A stretch of 64,000 nucleotides of DNA. Origin: Candidatus Nitrosocosmicus sp. (lineage in GTDB: Archaea; Thermoproteota; Nitrososphaeria; Nitrososphaerales; Nitrososphaeraceae). Location of the stretch: contig JAPSGR010000004.1 in NCBI GenBank assembly GCA_031177355.1, forward strand, positions 1-64,000, in the 5' to 3' direction. Below, one piece after another: positions 44,143 to 52,525 of the stretch. The first letter of the stretch is position 1, and every line of letters begins with the position of its first letter. The translations under genes and the position numbers were made by a program. The notes under the pieces were generated by a model that saw only the letters and a program-made list of their open reading frames with translations, was not told the origin of the DNA and ran no database searches.

Positions 44143-44769
44143 TCAATTATTTTTTGATTTTTCGTATCTGTCGTTAACGTCTTGCCAGTTAACTAGGTTC
44201 CACCAGGCATTGACATAGTCTGGCCTCTTATTTTGATACTTAAGATAATATGCATGTTCCCATACGTCACACCCTAGCAATGGTATCAATCGTTCTGTCC
44301 TGGGACTGGTTTGATTCGGCATAGATTTGTAATCTACCTTGTTATTAGATGGATCAAATACCAACCATCCCCAACCACTACCTTGAATTGCTACAGTACT
44401 TGCTGTAAATTTTTCTTTAAAATTTGCAAAACTACCAAATGTATTATTGATCGCATCTGCTATTGGTCCCTGGGGTTCTCCTCCACCATTGGGGGTCATA
44501 TTATTCCAAAAAATCCTGTGGTTATCAAATCCCCCTCCATTGAAGTTAATTGCACCCTTGACATCACTTGGTACCTCATTCAAATTACTCAAGATTTCTA
44601 TGATATCCTTATTCTGAATCTCTTCTGAACATTTTTCAAGTGCGGCGTTCAAATTATTTGTATATGTTTGGTGATGTTTAGTATAATGGATTTCCATCGT
44701 CTTTGCATCAATATGCGGTTCTAATGCGTCAAAATTGTACGGAAGTGGTGGTAATTCATATTTACTCAT
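44143..44769 (-). CDS. sodA: Superoxide dismutase (Fe/Mn)
   Basis: Converts superoxide to H2O2 and O2. Metal ligands are visible: His28 in MEIHYTKHHQTY, the His in GGGFDNHRIFWNNM, and Asp and His in LLGCDVWEHAYYLKYQNKRPDY. The active-site Gln is in IQGSGWGWLVF. 208 residues, the usual length. The metal (Fe or Mn) cannot be decided from sequence alone. Expected in an aerobic nitrifier. Confidence 0.94.
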   Translation of the reverse strand: MSKYELPPLPYNFDALEPHIDAKTMEIHYTKHHQTYTNNLNAALEKCSEEIQNKDIIEILSNLNEVPSDVKGAINFNGGGFDNHRIFWNNMTPNGGGEPQGPIADAINNTFGSFANFKEKFTASTVAIQGSGWGWLVFDPSNNKVDYKSMPNQTSPRTERLIPLLGCDVWEHAYYLKYQNKRPDYVNAWWNLVNWQDVNDRYEKSKNN

Positions 44770-44929
44770 TAATTAGTTTTGAAAATAAAACCTTTTATCC
44801 TTTTCCATTTATTTGGATTCAATGAGGTTGGCTCATATTTTTTATTATGCTGTGTAATAAGCAAACCACCACCCGTTCTATCTACTAATCGGAAACATAT
44901 TTATTTATTCCAAGTAAAATAACGATATT

Positions 44930-45355
44930 ATGGTAATCAATAGTGATCTCCTTGAACAACGTAAGAAAATTTCAGAGCATAGGCCGAAATTTAAGAGACA
45001 AGAAAGTTGGAGATATAAAAGACTGGCCGTTAACTGGAGAAAACCTAAGGGAATTGATAATAAGATGAGACTCCAAGTTTCCGGTGTACCCGCTTTAGTT
45101 AAAATTGGCTATCGTGGGCCTAAGGCTTCTAGAGGTTTACACCCATCTGGCTATGTTGATAACCTAGTTCATAACGTTAATGATTTATTAAAATTAGATA
45201 ATACAAAAGATGCTGCACGCATTGCACACACTGTAGGCAATAAAAAAAGATTGGAGATAGTATCAAAGGCCCAATCACTTGGAATTAAAATATTAAATGG
45301 GAGAAAAACTGAATCAAAATCTAATAAAGAAGTTGTGACTCAGGAACAAAAATAG
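44930..45355 (+). CDS. rpl32e: 50S ribosomal protein L32e
   Basis: Large-subunit protein found in archaea and eukaryotes. The core has FKRQESWRYKRLAVNWRKPKGIDNKMRLQVSGVPALVKIGYRGPKASRGLHPSGY, the L32e signature. 141 residues; the N-terminal extension found in some archaea is absent, and the C-terminus is Lys-rich. It is followed 9 bp later by L19e in the conserved archaeal ribosomal order. Confidence 0.94.
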   Translation: MVINSDLLEQRKKISEHRPKFKRQESWRYKRLAVNWRKPKGIDNKMRLQVSGVPALVKIGYRGPKASRGLHPSGYVDNLVHNVNDLLKLDNTKDAARIAHTVGNKKRLEIVSKAQSLGIKILNGRKTESKSNKEVVTQEQK

Positions 45356-45364
45356 GCGATTAAA

Positions 45365-45811
45365 ATGGTTGTAAATATTCACAAAAAAAGAGAGCTAGCA
45401 TCACGAATTCTTGGTGTTGGGGTGAATAGGATTCGATTTGAACCAGATAAGTTAGATGATGTAGCTGATTCTATTACAAGGGAGAATATTAGATCTCTAA
45501 TAAATAGTGGGTCAATTTGGACAGCAAACGTTAAGGGTACTTCAAGAGGAAGGACAAGGTCAAAGCTTGAAACTAAAAAGAAACATGGTACCGGGCCCGG
45601 TTCAAAAAAGGGAAAAAAAACCGCACGTGTTGGTAAGAAAGAGGTGTATGTTATTAAGGTACGATCTATGCGAAAGCATTTGAAAATATTAAAAGAAAGA
45701 AAGGATATAACCAATGAACAGTTTTGGGCTTTATATAAGAAGGTTAATGGTGCACAGGTTCGTTCGTTGTCCCATTTAAGAGAATTGGTGAAAATCGCAA
45801 AAGCTCATTAA
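45365..45811 (+). CDS. rpl19e: 50S ribosomal protein L19e
   Basis: Large-subunit protein. NIHKKRELASRILGVGVNRIRFEPDKLDDV, ITRENIRSLINSGSIWT and the Gly/Lys-rich HGTGPGSKKGKKTARVGKKEVYVIKVRSMRKHLKILKERKDITNEQFWALYKKVNG are the L19e blocks. 148 residues. Co-transcribed with rpl32e. Confidence 0.95.
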   Translation: MVVNIHKKRELASRILGVGVNRIRFEPDKLDDVADSITRENIRSLINSGSIWTANVKGTSRGRTRSKLETKKKHGTGPGSKKGKKTARVGKKEVYVIKVRSMRKHLKILKERKDITNEQFWALYKKVNGAQVRSLSHLRELVKIAKAH

Positions 45812-45846
45812 TATTATCTTAATTTATGTAAATGCCGCATCATATA

Positions 45847-46299
45847 TTAGAATCTGCAAAAACAAAATTTTAAAATTTCGTAAAGCCTTGGAACAAACTC
45901 GTACTCGTCTAACTCGTATGAGCTTATCCATCTAAACTCGGTATGTTCCCAATTTAATATGACATCTCTTGTGGTTGCTAAAAAATAAAATGGTTGTATT
46001 AATAGAGTTAGGTCTGGCTTGATATTCACCGTAATTTGATCTAATATTTTGTCCAGTATCAGTTCATTTCTATTTATTTTTGTTTCTTCATAAATTTCAA
46101 ACAAGGCCCGCGAAAGTAAATCTTCGGAAGATTCGAGATATCCGCTAATTCCTGCCCAAACATTTTGCATTGTCTTTGTAGACGGACTTCTTTTCAAAAT
46201 TAAGATTTTGTTGCCATTTCTTAAGACGGAGGTAACAGTCAAATAAGTCTTATTTTGCTTCTTGATCATCTTTTCTACCAGGTCTATATCATATTTCAT
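45847..46299 (-). CDS. Nudix-fold protein with a degenerate box
   Basis: A 150-residue Nudix protein. Its box, GYLESSEDLLSRALFEIYEETKI, keeps the key Glu residues (E and EE) but has Phe in place of Arg and Lys in place of the final Gly, so activity may be altered. The strand NKILILKRSPSTKTMQNVWAGI before it resembles NTP-pyrophosphohydrolases (8-oxo-dGTPase or IPP isomerase-like). The start overlaps the stop of a 24-codon basic frame by 1 bp (TAATG). Confidence 0.7.
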   Translation of the reverse strand: MKYDIDLVEKMIKKQNKTYLTVTSVLRNGNKILILKRSPSTKTMQNVWAGISGYLESSEDLLSRALFEIYEETKINRNELILDKILDQITVNIKPDLTLLIQPFYFLATTRDVILNWEHTEFRWISSYELDEYEFVPRLYEILKFCFCRF

Positions 46300-46373
46300 T
46301 ATAAGGCAACAAGTAATGAACTTGTTGCTCTTTTTCGATTTGCTCGACGTTGTCTTACCTTTGCTAAAACCAT
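46299..46373 (-). CDS. Basic micro-ORF, 24 aa, overlapping the Nudix start
   Basis: ATG at 46373 opens a frame reading MVLAKVRQRRANRKRATSSL ending LVAL and TAA, where the last A is shared with the Nudix ATG. A TATA-like AAAATTTATAT (46392-46402) is centred about 25 bp upstream, so transcription should start at this ATG. It may encode a tiny basic protein or a translation-coupling leader for the Nudix gene. Its short length keeps confidence low. Confidence 0.4.
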   Translation of the reverse strand: MVLAKVRQRRANRKRATSSLLVAL

Positions 46374-46391
46374 ATAGTGAAAATCCTAATT

Positions 46392-46402
46392 AAAATTTAT
46401 AT
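46392..46402 (-). promoter_or_regulatory. TATA box upstream of the micro-ORF/Nudix unit
   Basis: On the minus strand ATATAAATTTT is centred about 25 bp before the ATG at 46373, the distance expected for a leaderless start. Confidence 0.4.
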
Positions 46403-46420
46403 GTGAATTATGTTGCTGAT

Positions 46421-47317
46421 TTAAACAAAATTAATCGTTAAACATTCATCTTCTGAAATTGATATCAGTCGGTGTTTTTCCGAACCTAACGACTTTTTAT
46501 CAAAATAAATGTCTGTAACTTGCTCGATAGATTTACCTCTCATCTGATTCAGCATGTTCTTATCGATAAAGCGTAGGTTATGCTTGCTTGCAATTGAAGC
46601 AAAAGCAACATCTGATGAAATAATAAGTTTATTAAACTTCTCAGAATAGTGATTTCCTCCTAGACCAATAGCAATCTTTGAAGTTTTTTTTGCTTGATAC
46701 TTGCTTTTCTGCTCGATTGTTTGTAGTAAGCATTTACATACAAGTGAGGCAGTCAATCTATTTTCCCATTCTTCGTCTGATGATCCTATTTCAACAAACA
46801 TTATGGGATTAGTCGATGACGTAGGGCCATGGTGAGTTGCTTCAATAGTCAAATCATACTGCTGAAGATCACTCTTCATGCCAACAAGGTTTTTCATATA
46901 TTCTTTTTGAAACGTAGGATAAGCAATCCCCAATTCAAATGGACTTCCTCCAAGGGAATTACTGCTGGAAAAATTTCCTGTAAAATGTGAAGTTAGAGCT
47001 GGTAGTTTGCTCTTTGAGGCATGTTTAGATAGAAAAATCAATAAACTCCTCTCAGAGACTAGTTCATCAAGGTTAGGCAGACTCACCAGTTCATGGTCTA
47101 ATGATAATAAATCAATATTCTCATACTTTTTTGACTTGAAAACTTCATATCCTATCGAAGACTCAGGTGTTATTTGGTTGAGTTTATCTTTGTAATTTCT
47201 TCTAAATTCGTGGGAATAACTTGAGGTCAATATAGTAAAACCCTCATGTTCCATCAGATAATCTCTCATTGTGCAACTAGCTTTATCTTTAGAAGAGGCC
47301 AGCAAGACGTATTTCAT
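46421..47317 (-). CDS. dtdA: D-aminoacyl-tRNA deacylase (DtdA/GEK1 type)
   Basis: Hydrolyses D-amino acids mischarged to tRNA; archaea use this zinc-dependent type instead of bacterial Dtd. Motifs: MKYVLLASSKDKASCTMRDYL at the start, FLSKHASKSKLPALTSHFTGNF, LTIEATHHGPTSSTNPIMFVEIGSSDEEW and ALGLGGNHYSEKF-like IGLGGNHYSEKFNKL. I choose ATG 47317, as the upstream ATG at 47347 lies close to a TATA-like AATTAAATTTTG that would start transcription after it. About 298 residues. Confidence 0.88.
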   Translation of the reverse strand: MKYVLLASSKDKASCTMRDYLMEHEGFTILTSSYSHEFRRNYKDKLNQITPESSIGYEVFKSKKYENIDLLSLDHELVSLPNLDELVSERSLLIFLSKHASKSKLPALTSHFTGNFSSSNSLGGSPFELGIAYPTFQKEYMKNLVGMKSDLQQYDLTIEATHHGPTSSTNPIMFVEIGSSDEEWENRLTASLVCKCLLQTIEQKSKYQAKKTSKIAIGLGGNHYSEKFNKLIISSDVAFASIASKHNLRFIDKNMLNQMRGKSIEQVTDIYFDKKSLGSEKHRLISISEDECLTINFV

Positions 47318-47445
47318 TATCGCCAAAAAAATCATGTTATCTGTCAAAATTTAATTGTTGTTTCATAGTGCATCTCAGATTATCCATCATTTTCTCGTTA
47401 TAAACTTATAAATTCCAAAACAGATACAAATATTGATTCTATTAA

Positions 47446-48192
47446 ATGCCTAAAGACCTCCAATACGACGAAGAAGACCTGGACCTGCTAGACCTTAATA
47501 CCGATATTAGTGATAAAAATTCTGACAATAATGATACCAATTCCAATGATATAGAAAGTTTTAGTGAGTCTGAAGTCAGAAATCAGCGAAAACTTTCAAA
47601 GAAAGGCAATGGTAACGATAAGATTAATGCGAAGTCAAACTCAAAAAACAAAGACAATCAAACTAATCAATATTCTAATTCTAAAAATGATCTTGATAAA
47701 GCCAATGTATTAGAAAATGATTCTAACAACTTGACGAGTGAAAATGATGATGATTCAAAATTCTTCGTAGTGAGGGTAGCCGGGGGACAAGAAAGTATGA
47801 TTGCATCAATGCTTCAAACTCGACTAAATACTAAAAAGATTGAAGGTATTTACTCTGTATTATTTCTTGAAAACTTCAAGGGATATGTTATAGTTGAAGC
47901 TATTGATTCTAACATTGCATATGAAGCACTGCACGGAATTCGACATATCCGGGGCCAAATCAGAGGCGAGCTTCCATTTAAAGATCTGGAAGGTTACTTG
48001 ATAAAGAAACCCGTGGTAACTGAATTAACAATAGACGATACCGTAGAAATTATTGCAGGACCTTTTAAGTCCATGAAAGCCAAAATAACGAGGGTTGACT
48101 ATGAAAAACAGGAGGCAACAGTAGTGCTATTGGATTCTCCATATCAAATTCCTGTTACGGTTGACGCAAATTATCTTAAAAAATCTTTATAG
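47446..48192 (+). CDS. spt5: Transcription elongation factor Spt5 with long N-terminal extension
   Basis: Spt5/NusG-type factor that clamps RNA polymerase for processivity. The NGN domain starts near residue 103 (KFFVVRVAGGQESMIASMLQTRL) and runs to about 190, then the KOW domain (IDDTVEIIAGPFKSMKAKITRVDYEKQEATVVL). The first about 100 residues are an acidic, Asn/Lys/Ser-rich, low-complexity extension absent from most archaeal Spt5 (usually about 150 residues). It sits 41 bp before rpl11, the conserved nusG-L11 order. Confidence 0.92.
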   Translation: MPKDLQYDEEDLDLLDLNTDISDKNSDNNDTNSNDIESFSESEVRNQRKLSKKGNGNDKINAKSNSKNKDNQTNQYSNSKNDLDKANVLENDSNNLTSENDDDSKFFVVRVAGGQESMIASMLQTRLNTKKIEGIYSVLFLENFKGYVIVEAIDSNIAYEALHGIRHIRGQIRGELPFKDLEGYLIKKPVVTELTIDDTVEIIAGPFKSMKAKITRVDYEKQEATVVLLDSPYQIPVTVDANYLKKSL

Positions 48193-48233
48193 AGTTATAA
48201 ATGGATCTAGTATAAGATAGGACGTAATAATCT

Positions 48234-48716
48234 ATGAGTGAAAAGAAAGTCGTAAACGCATTAGTTAGTGGAGGAGAAGCGAGTGCAGGTCCCCCTTTAG
48301 GGCCGGCGCTTGGACCTTTGGGAATTAATATTCTTCAGGTAGTAAATACTATTAACGAAAAAACTAAAGATTTTCCGGGAATGAAAGTTCCAGTGAAAGT
48401 CGAAGTCGATTCTGAGACCAAGCAATTTACAGTTGAGGTTGGAATTCCACCTACAGCTGCTTTAATTTTTAAAGAATCTGGTATTAACAAAGGATCAGGT
48501 ACAGCGGGAACAAATTTTGTAGGAAATATCTCTATGGATAGTATAGTCAAGATTTCTAAGATGAAATTAGACGTGTCCTATGCTCAATCAACAAAATCAT
48601 CTGCAAAGGAAATTATAGGTACATGTCTTAGTTTGGGAGTCAAGGTTGAAGATAAAGTAGCAAATGAAATTTATGATGATGTCAACTCTGGAAAATATGA
48701 CTCTCTATTTTCATAA
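48234..48716 (+). CDS. rpl11: 50S ribosomal protein L11
   Basis: Part of the GTPase-associated centre of the large subunit. VVNALVSGGEASAGPPLGPALGPLGINILQVVNTINEKT is the L11 N-terminal domain, and the C-terminal domain includes GTAGTNFVGNISMDSIVKISKMKL for 23S rRNA binding. 160 residues, normal for archaea. Downstream of spt5 in the same unit. Confidence 0.95.
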   Translation: MSEKKVVNALVSGGEASAGPPLGPALGPLGINILQVVNTINEKTKDFPGMKVPVKVEVDSETKQFTVEVGIPPTAALIFKESGINKGSGTAGTNFVGNISMDSIVKISKMKLDVSYAQSTKSSAKEIIGTCLSLGVKVEDKVANEIYDDVNSGKYDSLFS

Positions 48717-48786
48717 CATTGTCATTTTTTTATATTAATTTTTTTTGTTTAAGTAAGTTTAAAATATCCCAATAATAGCAAGTTAA

Positions 48787-48794
48787 ATTATAAT
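48787..48794 (+). promoter_or_regulatory. TATA box for the thermosome gene
   Basis: AATTATAA is centred about 25 bp before the ATG at 48815. This supports that ATG over the in-frame GTG at 48800. Confidence 0.45.
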
Positions 48795-48814
48795 TTTAGG
48801 TGAATGATGTAAGT

Positions 48815-50482
48815 ATGTCGATTCAAACAGGGTCAGCTGGCGGAATGCCGGTATTGATATTAAAGGAAGGAGCTAGTGAAACAAAAGGAAAGGAAGCACA
48901 GAAGAATAACATTAATGCAGCAAAGACAGTGGCAGAAATAGTAAGAACGAGTTTAGGTCCAAGAGGAATGGATAAAATGCTAGTAGATTCCCTTGGAGAT
49001 GTAACAATAACTAATGACGGAGCAACGATACTCAAAGAGATAGATGTTCAGCATCCTGCAGCAAAAATGATGGTAGAGATTAGTAAAGCCACCGATAACG
49101 AAGTAGGCGATGGAACAACTTCAGTTGTTGTTTTGGCCGGTTCATTGATAGAAAAAGCTGAGGAGTTGATTGCAAAGAATGTCCACCCAACTGTGATAGT
49201 CGATGGGTATAGAAAATGTGCCGTCAAATCAATTGAACTTTTGAATAATATAGCAATAAAGGTTACAAATAACGAGAAGGAACAATTGATTAAGATTGCA
49301 AAGACATCTATGCAAACTAAATTGGTTTCAAAGGAGTCAAATGATTTGGCAAATATAGTAGTTACAGCATCACAACAGGTGTCTGAAACATCTAATGGTT
49401 CTACTAAAGTAGATCTGGATGATATTAAAGTAGAAAAAAAATCTGGCGGCTCTATCAGGGATACTAAGCTTATCAGAGGTATAGTTTTAGATAAGGAGGT
49501 TGTCCACGGGGGTATGCCAAAGCGTGTAGATAAGGCTAAAATTGCATTGATTAATTCTGCTTTAGAGATTGAAAAAACCGAATTTGATGCAAAACTGAAT
49601 ATCACGTCTCCAGAACAGATGAAAAGATTTTTGGATGAGGAAAATATCATGCTCAAGTCAATGGTTGATAAAATAACAGGAACTGGTGCGAATGTTATTA
49701 TTTGTCAAAAAGGACTTGATGACATAGCACAGCATTACTTGGCAAAAGCTAATGTATTGACTGTCAGACGGGTAAAGGAAAGTGACATGACGAAGTTATC
49801 AAGGGCTACCGGAGCAAGAATTATCAATAATTTGGACGACCTGACCCCTAAAGATTTAGGTTCAGCAGATGTCGTTGAAGAAAGAAAAGTAGAGACAGAT
49901 AAGTGGGTATTTATAGAAGGCTGTAAGAATCCTAAATCTGTAACAATTTTAATCCGAGGTGGCTCTCAAAGAGTAGTAGATGAAGCAGAGCGTTCTATGC
50001 ATGATGCTTTAATGGTCACAAAGGATGTGTTAGAAAAACCATTCATAGTTGCAGGTGGTGGATCGCCTGAGGCATATGTATCAGGAAAGTTAAGGGAATG
50101 GACAAATACATTAACTGGAAGGGAACAATTAGCAGCTGAAAAATTCGCTGAGGCACTGGAAATTATTCCGATGACTCTAGCAGAAAATGCTGGAATGAAT
50201 CAAATCGATACATTGGCTGAATTGCGTTCTAAGCAGAACAAGGGTTCAAAATGGGCTGGAATCGATGCCCGAAATTCAAGAATAGCAGACATGTCTAAGA
50301 TTGAAATTTTTGAACCATTGTCTGTGAAGGAACAAATAATAAAGTCCGCTACCGAGGTTGCATCGATGTTGTTAAGAATTGATGATGTGATCGCTTCAAG
50401 CAAATCTGGTGGAATGGGTGGTGGTATGCCTCCAGGCGGCATGGGTGGTATGCCTCCAGGCGGCATGGACGGAATGATGTAA
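48815..50482 (+). CDS. thsA: Thermosome subunit (group II chaperonin)
   Basis: ATP-driven folding chamber subunit, partner of prefoldin (36838). ATP-site motifs: [29 protein letters not shown] near the N-terminus and [15 protein letters not shown] with the catalytic Asp. The apical domain lies around residues 210-370 and C-terminal [12 protein letters not shown] follows. The tail is Gly/Met-rich ([15 protein letters not shown]), as in many archaeal chaperonins. Start chosen at ATG 48815 ([16 protein letters not shown]). The subunit letter is arbitrary because other copies may exist outside the window. Confidence 0.95.
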   Translation: MSIQTGSAGGMPVLILKEGASETKGKEAQKNNINAAKTVAEIVRTSLGPRGMDKMLVDSLGDVTITNDGATILKEIDVQHPAAKMMVEISKATDNEVGDGTTSVVVLAGSLIEKAEELIAKNVHPTVIVDGYRKCAVKSIELLNNIAIKVTNNEKEQLIKIAKTSMQTKLVSKESNDLANIVVTASQQVSETSNGSTKVDLDDIKVEKKSGGSIRDTKLIRGIVLDKEVVHGGMPKRVDKAKIALINSALEIEKTEFDAKLNITSPEQMKRFLDEENIMLKSMVDKITGTGANVIICQKGLDDIAQHYLAKANVLTVRRVKESDMTKLSRATGARIINNLDDLTPKDLGSADVVEERKVETDKWVFIEGCKNPKSVTILIRGGSQRVVDEAERSMHDALMVTKDVLEKPFIVAGGGSPEAYVSGKLREWTNTLTGREQLAAEKFAEALEIIPMTLAENAGMNQIDTLAELRSKQNKGSKWAGIDARNSRIADMSKIEIFEPLSVKEQIIKSATEVASMLLRIDDVIASSKSGGMGGGMPPGGMGGMPPGGMDGMM

Positions 50483-50561
50483 TCAAAAAATTCTAAATTT
50501 AAACATTTTTTGATTGCTACGTTAAATTTGTTTTCTTGTATATAATCAATATTCCAATAAC

Positions 50562-50570
50562 ATTATATTT
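50562..50570 (+). promoter_or_regulatory. TATA box for SRP RNA
   Basis: ATTATATTT is centred about 23-26 bp before the predicted 5' end of the SRP RNA. Confidence 0.5.
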
Positions 50571-50586
50571 GATTTTGATATAGTAA

Positions 50587-50908
50587 GGGTAGGGTAGGTA
50601 GGATCGGGGTGCTAGCCGTGCCCCATACCGGAAATCGGCTTTATGTCGGGATCAGTAACTATTAGGTAAATTCATGAATGGGAGGAAACCCGCTCATTCT
50701 TCTAGTATGAAATCATGCCGTATCGGATGGCTATGAGCAGCAAATTACACGAAGGTGTAATATTGACTGTGAATTGTTGAAATGGGTGAGGTCCGGGAGG
50801 GAGCAACCCTAAGGCATCGTAGCCGTGCTGTTACGTCTACGTGGTGGATTTAGGAGGATTTGAAAAGGGGCCTCTTGTTCATGTTGGTACTAGTAGGCTA
50901 CCCTACTT
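50587..50908 (+). ncRNA. ffs: 7S signal recognition particle RNA
   Basis: The terminal helix GTAGGGTAG (50589-50597) pairs with CTACCCTAC (50898-50906), closing a rod of about 320 nt, the archaeal 7S size. The SRP54-binding helix 8 is clear: GAGGTCCGGGAGGGAGCAACCCTAAGGC, with a GGGA tetraloop and the asymmetric AGCA/AAC-type internal loop, as in the 4.5S/7S consensus. The 5' region GGATCGGGGTGCTAGCCGTGCCCC fits the Alu domain. It has its own TATA box and no large ORF crosses it. Confidence 0.9.
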
Positions 50909-50988
50909 TGACCTATCTAATTCTTCTGGAGGTTTTTTATTTGTCTGTGTTTAAAACGTCTTAAATCTATTTCCTTTAACCTGAATGT

Positions 50989-51351
50989 ATGGTTCAATCT
51001 AAATTCAAGGATACGAGAAATGAAGATAATTATAGTACAGGACAAAATAGATCAGACAAAGTTATTGATGAATCATCAACTTCATATGATAATAAGCAGT
51101 CTGAATTTGAAAGCGATGTTACTAAACTAATTAAGGAATCGATTGAGCGATCGATTCAACTAAATCGCACCAAACCTTTTGATACAACTAGTAAGCAGTT
51201 AACCAAAGTGACATTAAAGATAGTTAATGAATTGCCAAAAGTTGCAATAAAGACAGGCCATATTGCAATGAAAATGGCTTCGATAGGAAAAGAAAGTATT
51301 ATTTCTTTAAATGATCTCAAGAATAACCAGTATTTAAGAAAAAAAGAATAA
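50989..51351 (+). CDS. Hypothetical protein, 120 aa
   Basis: The first about 60 residues are polar and low in complexity (ENYSTGQNRSDKVIDESSTSYDN). The second half may form an amphipathic helix region (ESIERSIQLNRTKPFDTTSKQLTKVTLKIVNELPKVAIKTGHIAMKMAS). No family is recognised. Confidence 0.5.
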   Translation: MVQSKFKDTRNEDNYSTGQNRSDKVIDESSTSYDNKQSEFESDVTKLIKESIERSIQLNRTKPFDTTSKQLTKVTLKIVNELPKVAIKTGHIAMKMASIGKESIISLNDLKNNQYLRKKE

Positions 51352-51814
51352 CTATAAGTTCTTTTCAAATAACTTGGCTTGTTCGATACGAGAAATGAAT
51401 TATCATTTGTTTGACATTATTTTCTAGTGAACCCTTGAAGAAAATTCGTTCTTTATGCATGCGCGAACTTATTAAATTATAGACCATCATTTTATTGCTC
51501 TGAATAACATAATCACAACTTATCACTGATGGTTACTAATGTTATATTAATAGGTTATACGAAGGGATTTTTCGATCTATAATAACAATTTGTAATTGAA
51601 GTCAATTTGAGACAGCTATAGGTGAAATATATAATTTAAATAATTGATATTTTGCTGCTTTTATTATATATGACACGAACCCATTTGAGTGGAAATAGGA
51701 GTTATATGATTTAGGCCTTAATTTGCAATATCAAAAACATTTAATTATAAAAAATATATACAACTATCTGGTGAAATTGTTATAAATTTTAATTAGTTTA
51801 ATTTTGTTGGTTTT
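51352..51814. other. Intergenic stretch upstream of the VWA-kinase-phosphatase operon
   Basis: About 460 very A+T-rich bases. No gene is seen. Two TATA-like elements lie near its end (51741-51760 and 51780-51788). Confidence 0.4.
51780..51788 (+). promoter_or_regulatory. TATA box of the VWA-kinase-phosphatase operon
   Basis: TTATAAATT is centred about 30 bp upstream of the ATG at 51815, consistent with a nearly leaderless mRNA for the three overlapping or closely spaced genes. Confidence 0.45.
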
Positions 51815-52507
51815 ATGACACTTCCAGGAGGAGAAATTTCAAAGAGGGAACTTCATTTCATCTGGATTGTAGATTGTTCAGGCTCTATGAGAGATGATGG
51901 CAAGATACAATCTCTCAACTATGCTATTAGAGAGGCTATTCCTCATATGCAAAGGGAGTCTGAGAATAATATTCAGGCAGATCTATTGATTAGCGCTTTA
52001 AAATTCTCAACTGGAGCTCAATGGATTATCCCACCTACCCAAGCAAAAAACTTCAAGTGGACAGACATAGAAGCAAAAGGCCACACTGATTTAGGTCAGG
52101 CCTTGGTATTATTGTCTGAGGTATTACATGTACCCCCAATGACAGAAAGGGGACTACCGCCAGTCCTAGTCCTACTGTCAGACGGCCAACCTACAGATGA
52201 TTATGAGGGCGGCTTAGAGAAATTATTGCGTGAACCATGGGGTAAAAAGGCTATACGCATATCCATTGCTATTGGAGAGGACGCAAACATGAATGTACTT
52301 GAGAAATTTATTGCAGACAACGAAAGAAGTCCTCTTCTTGCTCGAAACCCAGAAGCTCTTTCAAATTATATACGATGGGTCTCAACTGTTGTGCAATCGG
52401 CTTCAGCACGTCCTAAAAGTCAACAAAAGGATTATGAATCATTAGGTTCGAATGTAGATATTCCCCAACCTCCTGAATCGATCTCTTCTGCTGCCGATGT
52501 GTGGTAG
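51815..52507 (+). CDS. VWA-domain protein, TerY-like
   Basis: A 230-residue single von Willebrand A domain. The MIDAS metal site is complete: IVDCSGSMRDDGK (DxSxS), the Thr in AKGHTDLGQAL and the Asp in VLLSDGQPTDDYEGG. The RELHFIWIVDCSGSM start and the IAIGEDANMNVLEKFI region resemble TerY-type proteins, followed by a short Ser/Gln/Pro tail. Known TerY proteins act with a kinase and a PP2C phosphatase in bacterial Ter-associated signalling, and exactly those two genes follow here (18 bp gap, then a 14-bp overlap). Confidence 0.8.
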   Translation: MTLPGGEISKRELHFIWIVDCSGSMRDDGKIQSLNYAIREAIPHMQRESENNIQADLLISALKFSTGAQWIIPPTQAKNFKWTDIEAKGHTDLGQALVLLSEVLHVPPMTERGLPPVLVLLSDGQPTDDYEGGLEKLLREPWGKKAIRISIAIGEDANMNVLEKFIADNERSPLLARNPEALSNYIRWVSTVVQSASARPKSQQKDYESLGSNVDIPQPPESISSAADVW

Positions 52508-52525
52508 TCAGTCTGATAATGGAAG

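Noticed and set aside
49048-49656. Minus-strand ORF of 202 aa inside the thermosome gene
   Set aside because: Shadow frame; the plus strand is a well-conserved chaperonin.
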